Source of the DNA: Varanus komodoensis
Taxonomy: Eukaryota > Chordata > Lepidosauria > Squamata > Varanidae
Assembly: GCF_004798865.1 (NCBI RefSeq)
Contig: NW_025335587.1
Span: 4,005,585-4,069,584, forward strand
DNA: 64,000 bases
Direction of reading: 5' to 3'
Shown here: positions 1-11,868 of the stretch, in pieces
How the letters are laid out: each line of letters opens with the position of its first letter
Numbering within the stretch: the stretch's first letter is position 1
Made by a program: the position numbers and the translations under genes
The notes under the pieces: model-generated
Seen by the model: only the letters and a program-made list of their open reading frames with translations
Told to the model about the DNA's origin: nothing
Databases searched by the model: none

Positions 1-2690
1 ACGGGTAGGACCATCCTCACCCCTGGCATGCAGTTCTCCCAATGTGTTTGCCAACATATATGCTGCAAGATCATCTCTCCCTTTGCTGCAGTGGCAAAGG
101 CAAGTAATTCCTTCAGGAACGGCTTCTTCGAGGTGCTCCAGGAATATTGAGACAGTGGTTCCTGTGTGGGAGCGGGAGGGCGAGGCTCTTTGTGGAGGAG
201 ACTTTTTAGGCTAGGCATGACTGTGTCATGGACTGGTGTTGACCCACCCCTATTTTACAACATTAAGGATGGAGAATAACATTTATGCCAAGATCCTATT
301 AATGCTTCAGCACTCCTGGAAAAAAACTAGATATTATGTTTTCTTCTCAAAATACCAAAGAATTCCTCTTTGCTCTGACCTATACATATGTAAAACTGCC
401 AGAGGTTCCTAAGAAAGAATGTAGAACTGGGACAATATTCTCTTACTTCCAAGTGGGGTTCCCTTTTTGCATATACGTCCCTATAAGTGAGTTCCTTTTT
501 AGTTTGCTTGTTCCAAAAGGCCAGCAGTTTATGCTATTACTTGAATGTTTTCCTGTCTTCTAGATATAGGAAGCATCAGCTGTTATTTTTTTTAACTTGG
601 GAAAGTCTATTATGCTAAACCCCCTGATCCCCTTGTTTGCAGAATTGGACCTTTTCTTAAATTTTAGAGTGTGTTCCTCAAATACCAATATACAGAGATG
701 GAAAAGGTTTTTCCAGAAAGCTAAAAAAAGAATTTGCATTGCTCTCCTAGGTTCACTTAGATTTGCATTGCAGATGTCTACAATTCTTGAAACTAGTACT
801 GTTTTTATAAATAATACAAAAGCTCTATAAATATATTCTTCCTTATTAAAAATCAACAGCATAAGGAGAGCTATATTAAAATCACCCAAGATCAGTTTAT
901 TATAAACTCTCCTTGGTTGTGGAAGAAATGACAGTTCACACCTCTTTTAAATTATTTGTGAAACCCACATGGGGTTTTTAAATGAAACTTCTTGTTTATT
1001 AAAGCCCAAGTTTCCATAGTCACAATTACAAGATACAAATTACTGTGCATTTGTGATATACGAAATGGCCCTAAATCTGACTGCATGGAAGTAGTCTGTA
1101 CATGGACATTACATAGCTGTATATGTTAACTTCCAAATATGAAGCCTATCATTATCTTCATTTAGATTTTTACAATGTCGCCATTTGCGTTAGTGAAACA
1201 CTCCAAGGGACTTCCCATATGCCAGCAGAACTGAAATCAGAGACTGATTGTTTCCTTCTCCGATAAAGAATCAAGACTTGGAGGTTCAGGGGGAAAGGAA
1301 TTATACACGGAGTCATCTCAGTACTCGGGGATAATAACTAATAGCAAGAAATAGCAGAGCTTTCTGCACTAGGATCACTGACAGGCAGGGAGGGCTTTAA
1401 CTTGCACTTTACCACAGCAATTCTGATGCAGACTGCTGTTTCCTTGCTGCTAACAGCACTGGGGGAACTTCAATTTCCATGAAGAAGACTGGAGGGGTGG
1501 GAAAAAACTGCTTGAATATATCCACCTCCCAGCAATTCTGATACAATCACAGTTTCCTTGCTAATATTGGCAGCAAGGAAGCAGAGATCCTCTCCCCTGC
1601 AGTGGCTGGCTGGTAGAGAAAAGTGGGGTCAGCACCTTGTGGTTATTTGGGCTGCAAAGAGAGCAGCCAAACCTTCATGCAGCTCATGAGTTACCTGTAT
1701 GCCTGCTAAACTGTGGCTCAGCATGATCTGCAGACACAGCCCATGAGTGTTAAATCAGGTGGCTGATACAAGTTTATTTATTTATTTCAAGCTTTTATAG
1801 AGCATTACAATAGCCACATGGTTTACAACATATTATCTTGGAGCTGTAAAGCAAAAGAAATTCCCGATCCAGTGGCATATACACGAAGTCCTTTAGACTG
1901 TGGTATGCAAGGAAAAAGACCTCAGAGATACAAGAACATATATTTACACAATACAAAAAGTAGCAACCACAGGGATAGGGATGGTAAATGAGAGGCTCAC
2001 AGTTCAACTGCATTTTTCCACCTGGTATTGTGAAATAACAGAAATTGGGTAAAAGTTTTTTTAAAAATGCAATATATGTTAAGTCTGCAGTATTTTAATC
2101 CCTTTAACATGGCCTAGTTTACATTGTTGGTTTGTAATGAAATGTGCAAGGAAAGGCTTTTCATCAGTTAAGTGAGTGAATAATTATGGAGGGCAAGGAT
2201 TTTCATTATGGATTTTTGAAAAAATGCAAATTGTTCAATTGTACATTTGACATTGTATTGATATTGAGAAATAAATTAATATGCTGTTGAAACCAATCGA
2301 TGTAGTCATTGTGCAACCAGCTATGCAGAATGTTCTCTTCTTTTTATAAATTTCTATCACAATTCTAAGAAAGGACATAATGAAAAATCTAGGAACTCAA
2401 AAACTTTTGTATTCCTGCTACCACCTATAATTCTCAACAAAAATCAAGAATTGTCTATTGTCTTTCCTCTCTTTGAAGAATCAAAAACCTTGCAACAGAA
2501 AGTTAATTCTAGTACATGTGAAAACCTTGGATTCAATTCAGATTTAGTCATACATAAAGTATAGCTACTGAAGTCAAATTGTAATATAAATGGGTAAGAC
2601 ATCTGGGGAAAAGGCTGCTTAATTTCAGACGCAGACACAATGATTAGTTAGGGCAAGTTATAAATGCACAGCATTTAAGGTTTCTCACAA
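1..2690. other. Intron, nothing firmly recognised
   Basis: AT-rich sequence, presumed downstream intron of LRP8. A roughly 45-bp sequence near 1415-1462 recurs imperfectly at 1530-1575. A TTTATTTATTTATTT tract near 1772-1787, followed by AAGCTTTTATAG, may be the reversed tail of an old LINE, but the body was not recognised. The short open frames here have no family signature. Confidence 0.45.
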
Positions 2691-2699
2691 TCTTCCAAT

Positions 2700-2800
2700 A
2701 GTGACATGCACCTGAGAAAGTGAACTCATGTTCATGAAAGCTTATGCCATGATAAATGTATTGTATTTAAAGTGCGACCAAACATTTTGTTGTTTTCTGT
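2700..2800 (+). repeat. Interspersed amniote repeat, 3' part
   Basis: The order CACCTGAGAAAGTGAACT, then CATGAAAGCTTATGCC, then ATAAATGTATT, then TTTAAAGTGCGACC, resembles a very common reptile repeat whose 3' part reads roughly 'gaagtgagct..cgaaagcttatg..ataaat..ttaaggtgcca'. I recall the pattern but not a secure family name. It is diverged and lacks clear ends. Confidence 0.45.
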
Positions 2801-2904
2801 GCATATACTGTTGAGCCAGAATGCAAGAACCTTAGATCCAATTTTCTGTTTCACTATGAAGGTCATTGGAAATAGTCCTGAACTGTTATAATTAACTGTT
2901 AGCC

Positions 2905-2992
2905 AAACCTGTCTGTCAGGGTCACTGTGAAGCTAGCATACTAACCCTGAATTCCTTTGGGAAGGGGTGGGATATGCATCTAAGAAATAAAC
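2905..2992 (+). mobile_element. SINE or LINE 3' tail remnant
   Basis: The piece reads CAGGGTCACTGTGAAG, then a short spacer, GGGAAGGGGTGGGATAT and AAGAAATAAA. This is the body-to-tail order of squamate tRNA-derived SINEs (CAGGGTTGTTGTGAGGATAAA, then GGGATATAAAT(AATAAA)n). The tRNA head is not recognisable, so a LINE tail cannot be excluded. Confidence 0.4.
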
Positions 2993-3749
2993 ACAGCACA
3001 CTGTTCTTACTTGCTCCACTCACAACACTATTAAGAAATTAAATTCTCTCTTAGGTTCTGAAGGGGTACAGTCATGATGAGATTATGCTCTCCCATCAAA
3101 TTTCCCCTACACAAAAATGTTACTTAAAAAATAAGGGGATGGAGAAGAAGTGAACTTGAGGTGACTTTATCATGTTAAAAATACTTATGAGAACTGAGTG
3201 ACAAATTACTGCTCCTTAGCAGATCAATTTCAAATTTATCTTGTATGGCTTCACAGTTGAGCCAAAGAACAGAAAACTGCTGAAGCAGTAATAGGCTGGG
3301 AAAGACGGACCCCTTATACATACATATATGGATCCCTTGATCCTATGGAATCATTCAAAGCTATTGTACCTGACTTCGGTCCTCTTGCCAGAGCATGCCA
3401 TACCACAAATCTCTTTTATCTAGAAAAATTTCTAGATTGAAAAATTTCAACTGTTAAAGAATTGCATCTTCCAAATGCCTTTGCAGGATCAACTTTAGAG
3501 TGACAAATGTCCAAAAAAAATGTTGAGAATCTGAAGAGAAGCATTGGAGAATCAGTTCAAGGTGAGACAGGAAGCAAAAGGTGCAGCACAAGCTAGTAAT
3601 CAAGGGCAAACAAGGTGATAGGAGGAAGGTACAAGGCAAAACACAGAGCTGATGAATAACCCAAGGCAGAGAAACATGCCAGAGACTAACTGCATACTTG
3701 TAAGATTGCGAATACTTGAGCTGGCATACTACAAGCCAGAAGGATCTTG

Positions 3750-4005
3750 AAAACTGAGTAACAAGCTGAGTCAACAGTGTGATGTGGCTGCAAAAAGGCA
3801 AATGGAATTTGGGTTGCATTAATAAAAGCATCACTTCCAAATAACACAATGTACTAGTTGCCCTCCATTCAGCACTTGTTAGGCTTCGTCTTGAGTATTG
3901 TCGCTTGCTCTGGTCACCAATTTAAGAAAGGTGAAGACAAACAGTAAAAGATTCAGAGGAGGGCCATAAAGGTGATCAGGGTACTGGAAACAAAGTCTGG
4001 CAGCA
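3750..4005 (+). mobile_element. CR1 LINE fragment (RT C-terminal region)
   Basis: The DNA follows the CR1 open reading frame near its 3' end: AGTCAACAGTGTGATGTGGC, GCATTAATAAAAGCATC, CTTGAGTATTGTC, TCTGGTCACCA, and CAGAGGAGGGCCATAAAGG. In protein terms this is the stretch with 'LSQQCD', 'LEYC' and 'LWSP' before 'VQRRA'. It is diverged, with several breaks in frame, and truncated at both ends, so it is an old non-coding copy. A tract of A-rich intron sequence precedes it. Confidence 0.72.
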
Positions 4006-4009
4006 ACCA

Positions 4010-4471
4010 TTGGCTGATTACTCATGATGGGTAACCATGATGGGTTCCCATGTCATGCAAACTCAGTCACTATCTTCATTGTGAACAAAGTACAATGAAG
4101 CAAAGAAGAATTGCCACAGCACAAGTTCAGTTTCATTGCAGCATAATATGTGAAACAAAGAAAAATCTAACTACAACACTGAAAGGTAAATGCTCTTCTG
4201 TAAATACATTTCTCTGAGAAATAAAATGACACAGGTAAAGGAACCTTTGTCCTAACATACTGGCTTTCTAGGTATGGATTCCTTTCCTGAAACAATCACT
4301 CAAACAACCCACCATCCGCAGACAGTAATGTTTTACTCTAAGCCTTAGCTTTAGCTAAAACACCATTCACACTGTTGAAGCTAAGCACATAAAGCATCAT
4401 CCTCATCACCAGTGAAATCTCCATAACAGGGTGGTAGCTCACATGGGTTTTAAGCTTGTTCCATCTCTCTC

Positions 4472-4504
<33 letters not shown>

Positions 4505-6010
4505 ACATTGTGGATTGCTCTGGACAGATGCCCAATTCAGCAACTGCTGCCTGCTACGTGTACTAGTGAAATTAATGCAGGCACAAGCAATGCTATGGAG
4601 ATTTTTCTTTATTATGACTATTTTTGCTGCAGGTCTAGAGACTACATTTGCATAAAGTAATTTCTACAGTTCACTGTTTGTATTGTATATGTGCAATAAA
4701 GGGGAAAGTTGATCGGGAAAGTATGCAGCTTACATCCCTGGATCTCATTATGCACACACAAATGTCTTTAGGCCTGCCTTTTACATTAGTTTTTATTCCT
4801 GTCACTTTAACTTGAGTTTGCACCAGCATAATCACAATATGTTAGCCAATATTATATTTTGTTGAAACCTTTGAAACAAATCTTTGGCTAAATAAACAAA
4901 ATAATTCAAAACAGCAATTAAAAAAGCAGTTTCTTTAAGAAAGGTGTTGAACTGAAATAATATTAGTTGGCTAAAACCAACTATATTTTGCTGGAAACCT
5001 TGTTGGTTCGGTTAAAAATAAAGAGGCGTGTCAGGAAACTATAAGGAAAGCACTTACTAGTTTTCAGGTAAACCCAAGGATATGCTCTTCTATCTGCTAT
5101 TTTGTGCCAAAGAAAGATTGCTCAGAGAGCACAGATATACAAACAATATGATTCACCACTCTCTGGTGACAAGGAAGTAAGTCTATGAAAGAAAATTAAT
5201 TTTACATGAGCAACAAAGGTCTTGGCTGATTCTGAGTCCACCAATTATGACTCACTTCTAAATCAATGGTTCAAATATATATGTGATCTGTCTGGGCAGT
5301 TTCCATGGGAAACACCAAGCAAAACTATGCATATTGTTGCAATTTTGTGCACATGTAATTCAGTGCAAAATATGGAACATGATGTAGACTTTCAACCATT
5401 ATTTTTAGTGGAGTGGAGTTCTAGCCATCATATGAACGAATGTATGAAAAGATATTATCTCAAGAGCCAGACATACTTGCAGGAGGTGAAATAATTTCAG
5501 AGTAAGACCAGTAAGATTCCTAACTCAGTGTACTCACAACTTGTTGTGAGGTTTGTATAGATTTAAAAGCTCTTCTTCCAATACAAAAGGAGAGATAACA
5601 ATATTTCTTCATTCAATTACTACTTGCAGTTAAAAAAAATCAGGAAACCTGGTCCCAAATATAGTAGGTTATGCCTAATATTAGTCCTACTTAGAGTAGA
5701 TCAACCAAAATAATGGCAGTTCAGATTAACACAGATATAACCCAATTTTTCCCAAAAGTTGCCCAGAGACCATACAGTCACTATTAATCTTTGTAACATC
5801 TCACACAATAAGCTGCCTTTCAGATAAAAACAGTGCTGTCAGATGATCTAGTCTAGATGGGTGCATAGACGTGTGCAACAGGAAAATTACCTATGTCTGA
5901 TAATGTTGTCATCTCCTCTTTAATTAAGTGGCAAATCCTTCCATACATGACAAAACTAGCCTAGAAGACCCTACCTGATGCAGCCATAGCTCTGCAGTAG
6001 TTGAAAGTTT
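4010..6010. other. Intron, mostly unrecognised
   Basis: Apart from the TG microsatellite, I see no gene or clear element. A short sequence near 5671-5706 (AGTCCTACTTAGAGTAGATC) resembles one arm of the palindromic MITE family seen at 26379-26512, but the other arm is not visible. Confidence 0.4.
4463..4506. repeat. (TC)(TG)(TATG) microsatellite
   Basis: A short TC run passes into about eleven TG units and then TATG units. It is a simple dinucleotide tract. The short open frames across it are products of the repeat. Confidence 0.9.
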
Positions 6011-6014
6011 GAAC

Positions 6015-6245
6015 CAAGGCTGACGTGATAACGGATAGAGTGCTGGAATGGTATTTGCAAGACTTGAGCTTCTGACTTGACTTGGTCATGAAGACTGCAA
6101 AGTGAGTAAAGGACACTCATGGACTCTCAGCCCATCATAACAAGGTTGTTGAAAGGATAAAGGGAAGAGGAGGATTACTTCCTTGGATTAATTCCAGTAG
6201 GGAAGAAAGTGGGATATAAATATAATAAAGAAATAAAAATAAATA
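6015..6245 (+). mobile_element. tRNA-derived SINE with L2-like tail
   Basis: The order fits the common squamate SINE: a head with an A-box-like GTGATAACGGATAGAGTGC, then 'cttggtcatg', 'actctcagccca', 'caaggttgttgaaaggataaa', 'agaggaggat', and a tail of GTGGGATATAAATATAATAAAG followed by AAATAAAAATAAATA. The head is diverged. The tail has the form of L2 LINE tails, which suggests mobilisation by L2 machinery. Confidence 0.7.
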
Positions 6246-6517
6246 TCTCACTATAATTAATCCAGAGTACCTCTGTGACTATGCTCAAGGAAGAAGCAGG
6301 GGCCTATGGACTGGGACAATTAGAGGGAAAATATATATATAAACAAAATACTTGCAGAAATGTGCATAGACTGAGGTGCTCAGTACATAAGAAAAGCCAT
6401 GCTGAATTATCCTAAAGGTCCAGCTTTCTCTAACATCTGTATTTTTGAATAGCAACCACAGCTGTGGTTGTGTGGTTATCACAATATTTATTTATTTATT
6501 TATTAGAACATTTTTAT

Positions 6518-6548
6518 GCCGCCCCATTCGCCAAAGCCTTGGGGCGGC
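6518..6548 (-). repeat. L2 3' hairpin
   Basis: GCCGCCCC and GGGGCGGC form perfect 8-bp inverted arms around a 15-base loop, just inside the LINE tail. The same 31-bp structure occurs at 23562-23592 and 40045-40075. It is probably the RNA feature recognised by the element's own reverse transcriptase; that role is inferred from other LINEs. Confidence 0.7.
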
Positions 6549-7034
6549 TTACAACAATAAGTTAAAAAACAATTATGACATTAAATTAAAAAATATAAAC
6601 ATTAAGTTAAAAATACAAAAATACCAATATAAAATAAGCTGCCCTGGCCAGATAAAATCCAATAATATTAACAATTAAAATGCCACTTAAATAAAAAGGT
6701 CTTCGCCTGGCGCTGAAAAACAAATAACAACGGCGCCATGCGGACCTCTCTGGGGAGCGCATTCCATAACTTAGGCGCCATCGCAGAGAAAGCCCTCCTC
6801 CGAGTACCCGCCCTCCTAATTTCTTTCACGGAGGGTTCCCGGAGAAGGGCCTCTCCCACCGATCTCAAGGGCGGCCGGGCATATATGGATGTAAACGCTC
6901 CTTCAGGTAACCAGGACCCAAGCCATTTAGGGCTTTATAGGTCATCACCAACACCTTGAATTGGGCCCGGACTTCAATGGGAAGCCAGTGAAGCTGACGG
7001 AGAACTGGAGTCATGTGAACATAACGCCCAGTCC

Positions 7035-7125
7035 CCGTCAGCAGCCTGGCAGCTCTATTTTGAACCAACTGAAGTATCCGGACCGACTTCAAGGGTAGCC
7101 CCACGTAGAGCGCGTTACAGAAGTC
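7035..7125 (-). repeat. Left copy of the gap-flanking 91-bp duplication
   Basis: These 91 bases occur again at 7226-7316 with one difference (A at 7086, T at 7277). They end exactly at the first N of the gap, while the other copy starts exactly at its last N. That geometry is typical of unmerged overlapping contig ends, not a biological repeat. Confidence 0.9.
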
Positions 7126-7225
7126 NNNNNNNNNNNNNNNNNNNNNNNNNNNNNNNNNNNNNNNNNNNNNNNNNNNNNNNNNNNNNNNNNNNNNNNNNNN
7201 NNNNNNNNNNNNNNNNNNNNNNNNN
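7126..7225. other. Assembly gap (100 N)
   Basis: Exactly 100 N, the usual placeholder for unknown size. It lies inside the L2 LINE and its flanks are near-identical, so the true gap is probably absent or negative in size. Confidence 0.95.
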
Positions 7226-7316
7226 CCGTCAGCAGCCTGGCAGCTCTATTTTGAACCAACTGAAGTATCCGGACCGTCTTCAAGGGTAGCCCCACGTAGA
7301 GCGCGTTACAGAAGTC
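7226..7316 (-). repeat. Right copy of the gap-flanking 91-bp duplication
   Basis: Matches 7035-7125 at 90 of 91 positions. It encodes the same L2 C-terminal block (QLVQNRAARLL on the minus strand). The L2 reading continues normally to the right of this copy and to the left of the other one. Confidence 0.9.
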
Positions 7317-8329
7317 AAGACAGGAAGTCACCAGCGCATGTGTCACTGTCGCGAGGCAGTCGTACTCCAGGTAGGGGCACAGCTGTTGAATCAGCCGAAG
7401 CTGAAGGAAAGCGCTCCTTGCCGCTGCTGTCACCTGAGCTTCCAGTGAAAGCTCCGGGTCAAGGAGCACTCCCAGGCTGCAGACCTTGTCCCTAAGAGGG
7501 AGTCAACCCCATTCAGGACTAGGTTCAATTCACCCTCTCCGAAGCCTGATCCACCAACCAACAGGACCTCCGTCTTGTCTGGACTGAGCTTCGGTTTATT
7601 GGCCCTCATCCAGCCCATTACCTCGGCCAGGCACCGATTGAGTATAGCCACTGCCTCACCTGGATTGGTGGAAAACGAGAGGTAGAGCTGGGTATCATCA
7701 GCGTACTGATGATTCCGCAGCCCACACCTCCTGATGACCTCTCCCAGTGGTTTCATGTAGATGTTCAACAGCAAAGGGGACAAAATGGACCCCTGCGGTA
7801 CTCCATGGCATAGCTGCCATGGCGCAGAGCCTTAGTCCCCCAGCACTACCTTCTGGAACCGGCCATTGAGATAGGAGCGGAACCACTGCAAAGCAGTGCC
7901 TCCGACCCCCAATCCTGCAAGCCTATCCAGAAGGATACCATGGTCGATGGTATCGAAAGCCGCTGAGAGGTCCAGAAGAACCAACAGGGACGCACTCCCC
8001 CTGTCCTTCTCCCTGCACAGGTCATCGTACAGGGCGACCAAGGCAGATTCAGTGCCGTACCCGGGTCTGAAGCCGGACTGAAATGGGTCCAGATAATCAG
8101 TTTCATCCAAGAGTGCTTGGAGTTGTCCCGCCACCACCCGCTCTAACACCTTGCCCAGAAATGGGATGTTGGCCACTGGTCTATAATCAGTGGCCATCTC
8201 TGGATCCAGTGACGCCTTCCTCAGGACCGGTCGGACTACCACCTCCTTTAAAGGGGCAGGCACCCGACCCTCCCTCAGAGAATAGCTCAGTGATAATAGC
8301 TTGCTCAAGGCCAACCTAGGAGCTGACTA

Positions 8330-11300
8330 ATGTCAACCCATATCCAAGTGTTCCTGCTTGATACAATTCCCCTGCACAGCACTCAACTAGAACCTGCATG
8401 AAGTGTGCCAATGTCAGAAAAAACACCGTCACAAAAATACCAACAATAGGCATCAAAGCATAATTGAAGTCAAAGCAGGGTTCAGCCTTTGTACAGTGTA
8501 GGTGGATCTCCTTTACAGGACAATATTCATTTCTGGCTGGTCTAGGACAAATAAAATCCTAGCCGTCCTTACAGTGAACTATGCGATCTAAACATAGCAG
8601 CTTCAGGCTAGGGAGATTTACAGGCAGAGAATTCTGGGAACTGATTATCTAATTTAAGCCTGTCCTAATTTAAGCCTAAGAAATGACTATTGTATTAATA
8701 AGGCAGTTCTGCCTGAGTGGGAGAAAGATAGACAGACATTGACCAAACTTATCATAAAATTAATATGTTAATGTCACTGCAAGGATGAGTACTTTGATAC
8801 TGTGTGGTCGCTCAAAGAGGGCTTTGTTAGAAAGTAGTGTGTATCTTTTCTAATTAGGCAGCTATGCCAACCTGGTAGGCTTATGAAATAAGAGGAAAGA
8901 AAGGATAAATACTCTCCACACAGTAGCACTGCCAAAGTTGAATAAACCACCATCCCTTTGCCAGCATTCACCCAGGGGAATACCTTTATGTGGTATGTGA
9001 TTTGAAATTCAGTTCACAGCCTTCAAATAGCCTAGACTACCTGCAACACACATACACAAAACAGAGAGAGAGAGTGACTCAAAGGACTGGAGGAAGAAGG
9101 TATCTGTTTCAATATGTTGGGTATTTTTAGTGAAAGAGTGGCCTATGTTAAGTAATATTATAAAAGGTTTTTACAAAGCCTTCTAATGTATTAATTTGTT
9201 AGATTGCTATCCTGCCCATTAGCCAAAATTATTATTATAACTTATTCACTTGGTTCTTATTAGAGAATGGTCCCGGAGAATCCATAAAGCCACTTTGCAA
9301 GCACAGTGTCTTCCTCAGATGGCTCAGCAGGGCTGTTTGTGAAGACTTACAGGGACTAAACAGCGTATGAGAGGAAAGCATTAGCACATCTTATGGAATT
9401 CCAGAGCCTGCTGCCCACTGGCTCCTCAACCTCTGTGCTGCACACCCACAGAGATGTCAGCATCTGCATAAGAGCTGAACACCAGTATTTGCATACCAGC
9501 TACCAATTTTCCCTTTTTCCTCACCAGCTCTGTTGTTGGCCTGGGTAGCTACTAAGGAATCACGCAGAATACCTGCATCTTCTGATAGTTGTAAAATCAC
9601 CACCGACCTTCCTTCAATATCCTGAGCCAGCTTTCTCCCTCCCTATCAAACAACATATTGAGGCAATCACATTCTACATAATGGGTCCCTACCTTCATGC
9701 TAGAACATTTCAGTTTGGTTTCAGTCTGGCATGTTTAAAACTTGGATGTACTGCTTTCATTGCAGTAACACCAGGTTGGGACAGTTATTGCTACAATGAC
9801 AACCCTTTTGGTCAATTGTAGGGCATGCTTTTCCCAATTCTTATTCTTTTGCATATCTAAAAAAATGTGTGCAGTTTCATTTAAGCCCCAAAGCAACTAT
9901 GTACTATGCTGATAACTATTTTATTATGTCCAAATCATTTAGTATCAATTTATGGAGTTGTTTTCTCAGACAAGATAACACTGATCTTATTAAAACACTC
10001 ATACACAATCTCTCTCTCGTAATGCCTAATATTTAAGTTCAATATTCATTGGGTTAAATCCCTATCTAGTCAGCATGCTTAATAACTCTCCACTATTCCA
10101 AATCAATGGGAAATAATCTGTCCCATATGGTATGAATAACAACATGGTAAAAGGAATTGATGCAAAGTGGAGTGTTTCCCAGCACTCACAATAATGTTAC
10201 ATTTGCAAATAAGTCTGTCCAGCAGGAGAAAATTGCCACTTTTGGCCTCTGTGTCAGCTGCTGCTTGCATGTCTTCTTTACTTTTGTTTAAGTCACCAGG
10301 TTGCTTGATTAGTGTTACCCAATGCAAGCTCTGTTCTTGAAATTCTATGCCAGCCTGGAAAGCTGTCTGTTGTGCAACATAACGAAGATGCAGTATGGTT
10401 CTGTTTCAAAAGGACAATATAACCTGTGAATGTCTCACTTTTGAAGTAACCCCTCAGCACTAATGGGGTTTAGAAAAAAATACCCATTGTTCATTGTGGA
10501 TTAATGCCCAAATTAGAAGTGGGGCAAGATTTTACAGTTTTATTTTTATATAAACGGGGGTAATCAATGAATTTGGACTTAACCATGGGTTGTGGAAGAC
10601 GTTGGCATCAGTTTCCAGGGCAACAACATAAAGTCAGGATGATTTAGCCTTCTGAGAAGAGAATCAATGGCTCTGAAGGATTGTTTTTTGCATATATTAA
10701 AAAGTCTCAATTCTTTCCTGTATTTTGAATTTTAAGACAACATTTCTCAAATGAAATTGCCTTATAAGTACTCATCTGCAGAAAGGAATATGTTACTATA
10801 AAATTCATTTGTATTGTCTATAGTATTACCAGGCATTACAGAATTTATTCACAGTAGATTTGTATTCTGGTGAAACGGAAAGCATGTCTAAACTCTCTAT
10901 AAACCCTAAATTTGTTTTTCCAATTTACAGCAATGATAATTCAGGTTGTTACAAGTCCCTCTACAGATTCAGTTTTCTTACTGGCATTAAACTTCCATCT
11001 TACGAAATGATCTCAAGATAGGAATATGCTGATGCTAGGAAGGACCACTCCTTTGGGTTCAATGGACTTCCTGCCAAATTCCAATCCAATGACTGGAAGT
11101 GGGCAGAAACAGTTCTTTTCCCAGACTTCTGCCTCTAAGACAGGTTGCAGTTTGTGCATCTGTCCTTAAACACGAAAGAAATCTTGTACAAATTTATACA
11201 ATTTGCACAAATTTATGCAGTTTGTGAAAATAGTACTATTTGCACAAACTGGAAACCAGAAACTATATAGTGGTAGATGTATTTAAACAAATCACACTAG

Positions 11301-11868
11301 AATGGCAGTTTTCAACTTCTGATTTCACAAATAGCATGATTTACACTGATTTCCTTAGTGTCTGCATTTTTTAAAAGTGAAAAATCTGGTTTGCCTTAGA
11401 AACAGAAGTCTAAAAGCTGTCCCAGCTCATATAAATCAATGCTGGCACAGGGGGAACAAACTAGAATCCAGATGCCCAAATTCGGAAATCTGTCAGATGT
11501 TCACCTCCTATCAGAAACACTCCTATTTTATGGGTGGAAAAAGTCAGACTGAAGGCCTTTCTCCATTGCTTAGGATGAAATTTGCAAGTCTCTAGATGTA
11601 AATGTTAGCACTAACAAAATAAGAACTAATATGGAATTTCTGAGAAATGTATGGAAGAAACAGGTCAGGTCAGCTTACTTGTCCTCAGAATGATCTGATT
11701 TAGGGGAATGTGCACCTGTGAGAAAGAAAGAGAGAGAGAAAAGGGGAGAGAGAATGAGCTAGAAGAAAGGACTTCCCTGACAGGAGACTACAAGAGAGAG
11801 TAGATGCGATGGAAGTCTTGTTTCAGCAGCAACAAAGCTGTTTCAGAACCACTAAACAGCAAACTCAC
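8330..11868. other. LRP8 intron downstream of the exon; nothing recognised
   Basis: Unique-looking AT-rich sequence. It has short GA tracts near 9061-9074 and 11727-11751, and a piece near 9190-9225 that might be a worn LINE tail. The region 9250-9600 has fewer repeat-like features and more balanced composition. No LDL-receptor exon motif (C..C, DGSDE on the minus strand) was seen here. Confidence 0.45.

Larger units (their letters stand above)
6668..8322 (-). pseudogene. L2 ORF2 remnant: reverse transcriptase and C-terminal region
   Basis: In order from 8322 downwards one sees the RT blocks DYRPVANIPFLGKVLERVV, DPFQSGFRPGYGTESALV, motif A LLVLLDLSAAFDTIDHGILL, HGVPQGSILSPLL, and the catalytic YADDTQLYLSF near 7700. 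These are followed by the C-terminal blocks LQLVQNRAARLLTGTGRY, LHWLPIEVRAQFKVL, TYKALNGLGPGYL and APKLWNALPREVR. This is the order seen in the L2 clade. The copy is dead: there is an in-frame TAA between VVLGD and GSAPWQ (about 7830), a one-base frame change near 7500, and the assembly gap. The N-terminal endonuclease is missing. Function when intact: target-primed reverse transcription of its own RNA. Confidence 0.88.
6485..8325 (-). mobile_element. L2-clade LINE, 5'-truncated
   Basis: The element reads right to left. Its 3' end at 6485 is a TTTA repeat, followed by a GC-rich hairpin at 6518-6548 and an AT-rich 3' UTR. Upstream lies the C-terminal two thirds of an L2-type ORF2, up to about 8325, where it is cut off, as 5' truncation usually leaves LINEs. 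Similar 3' ends occur at 23531-23605 and 39843-40112. No clear target-site duplication was found. An assembly gap (7126-7225) and a repeated flank disturb its middle. It is the youngest-looking large element in the window. Confidence 0.88.

Noticed and set aside
560-889. Minus-strand frame starting MGDFN, resembling a LINE endonuclease 'GDFN' motif
   Set aside because: Nothing else in the frame fits an endonuclease; the four-residue match is likely chance.
3454-3849. 131-codon open frame on the minus strand
   Set aside because: Its part above 3750 is antisense to a CR1 LINE, and the rest has no domain. It is leucine- and cysteine-rich by composition.
4390-4412. ATCCTCATCACC on the plus strand, which could encode an acidic GDEDD stretch like an LDLa end on the minus strand
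   Set aside because: No cysteine spacing, no splice sites and a stop follows soon after.
9190-9225. TGCTATCCTGCCCATTAGCC, possible reversed LINE tail
   Set aside because: Too short to support a call.
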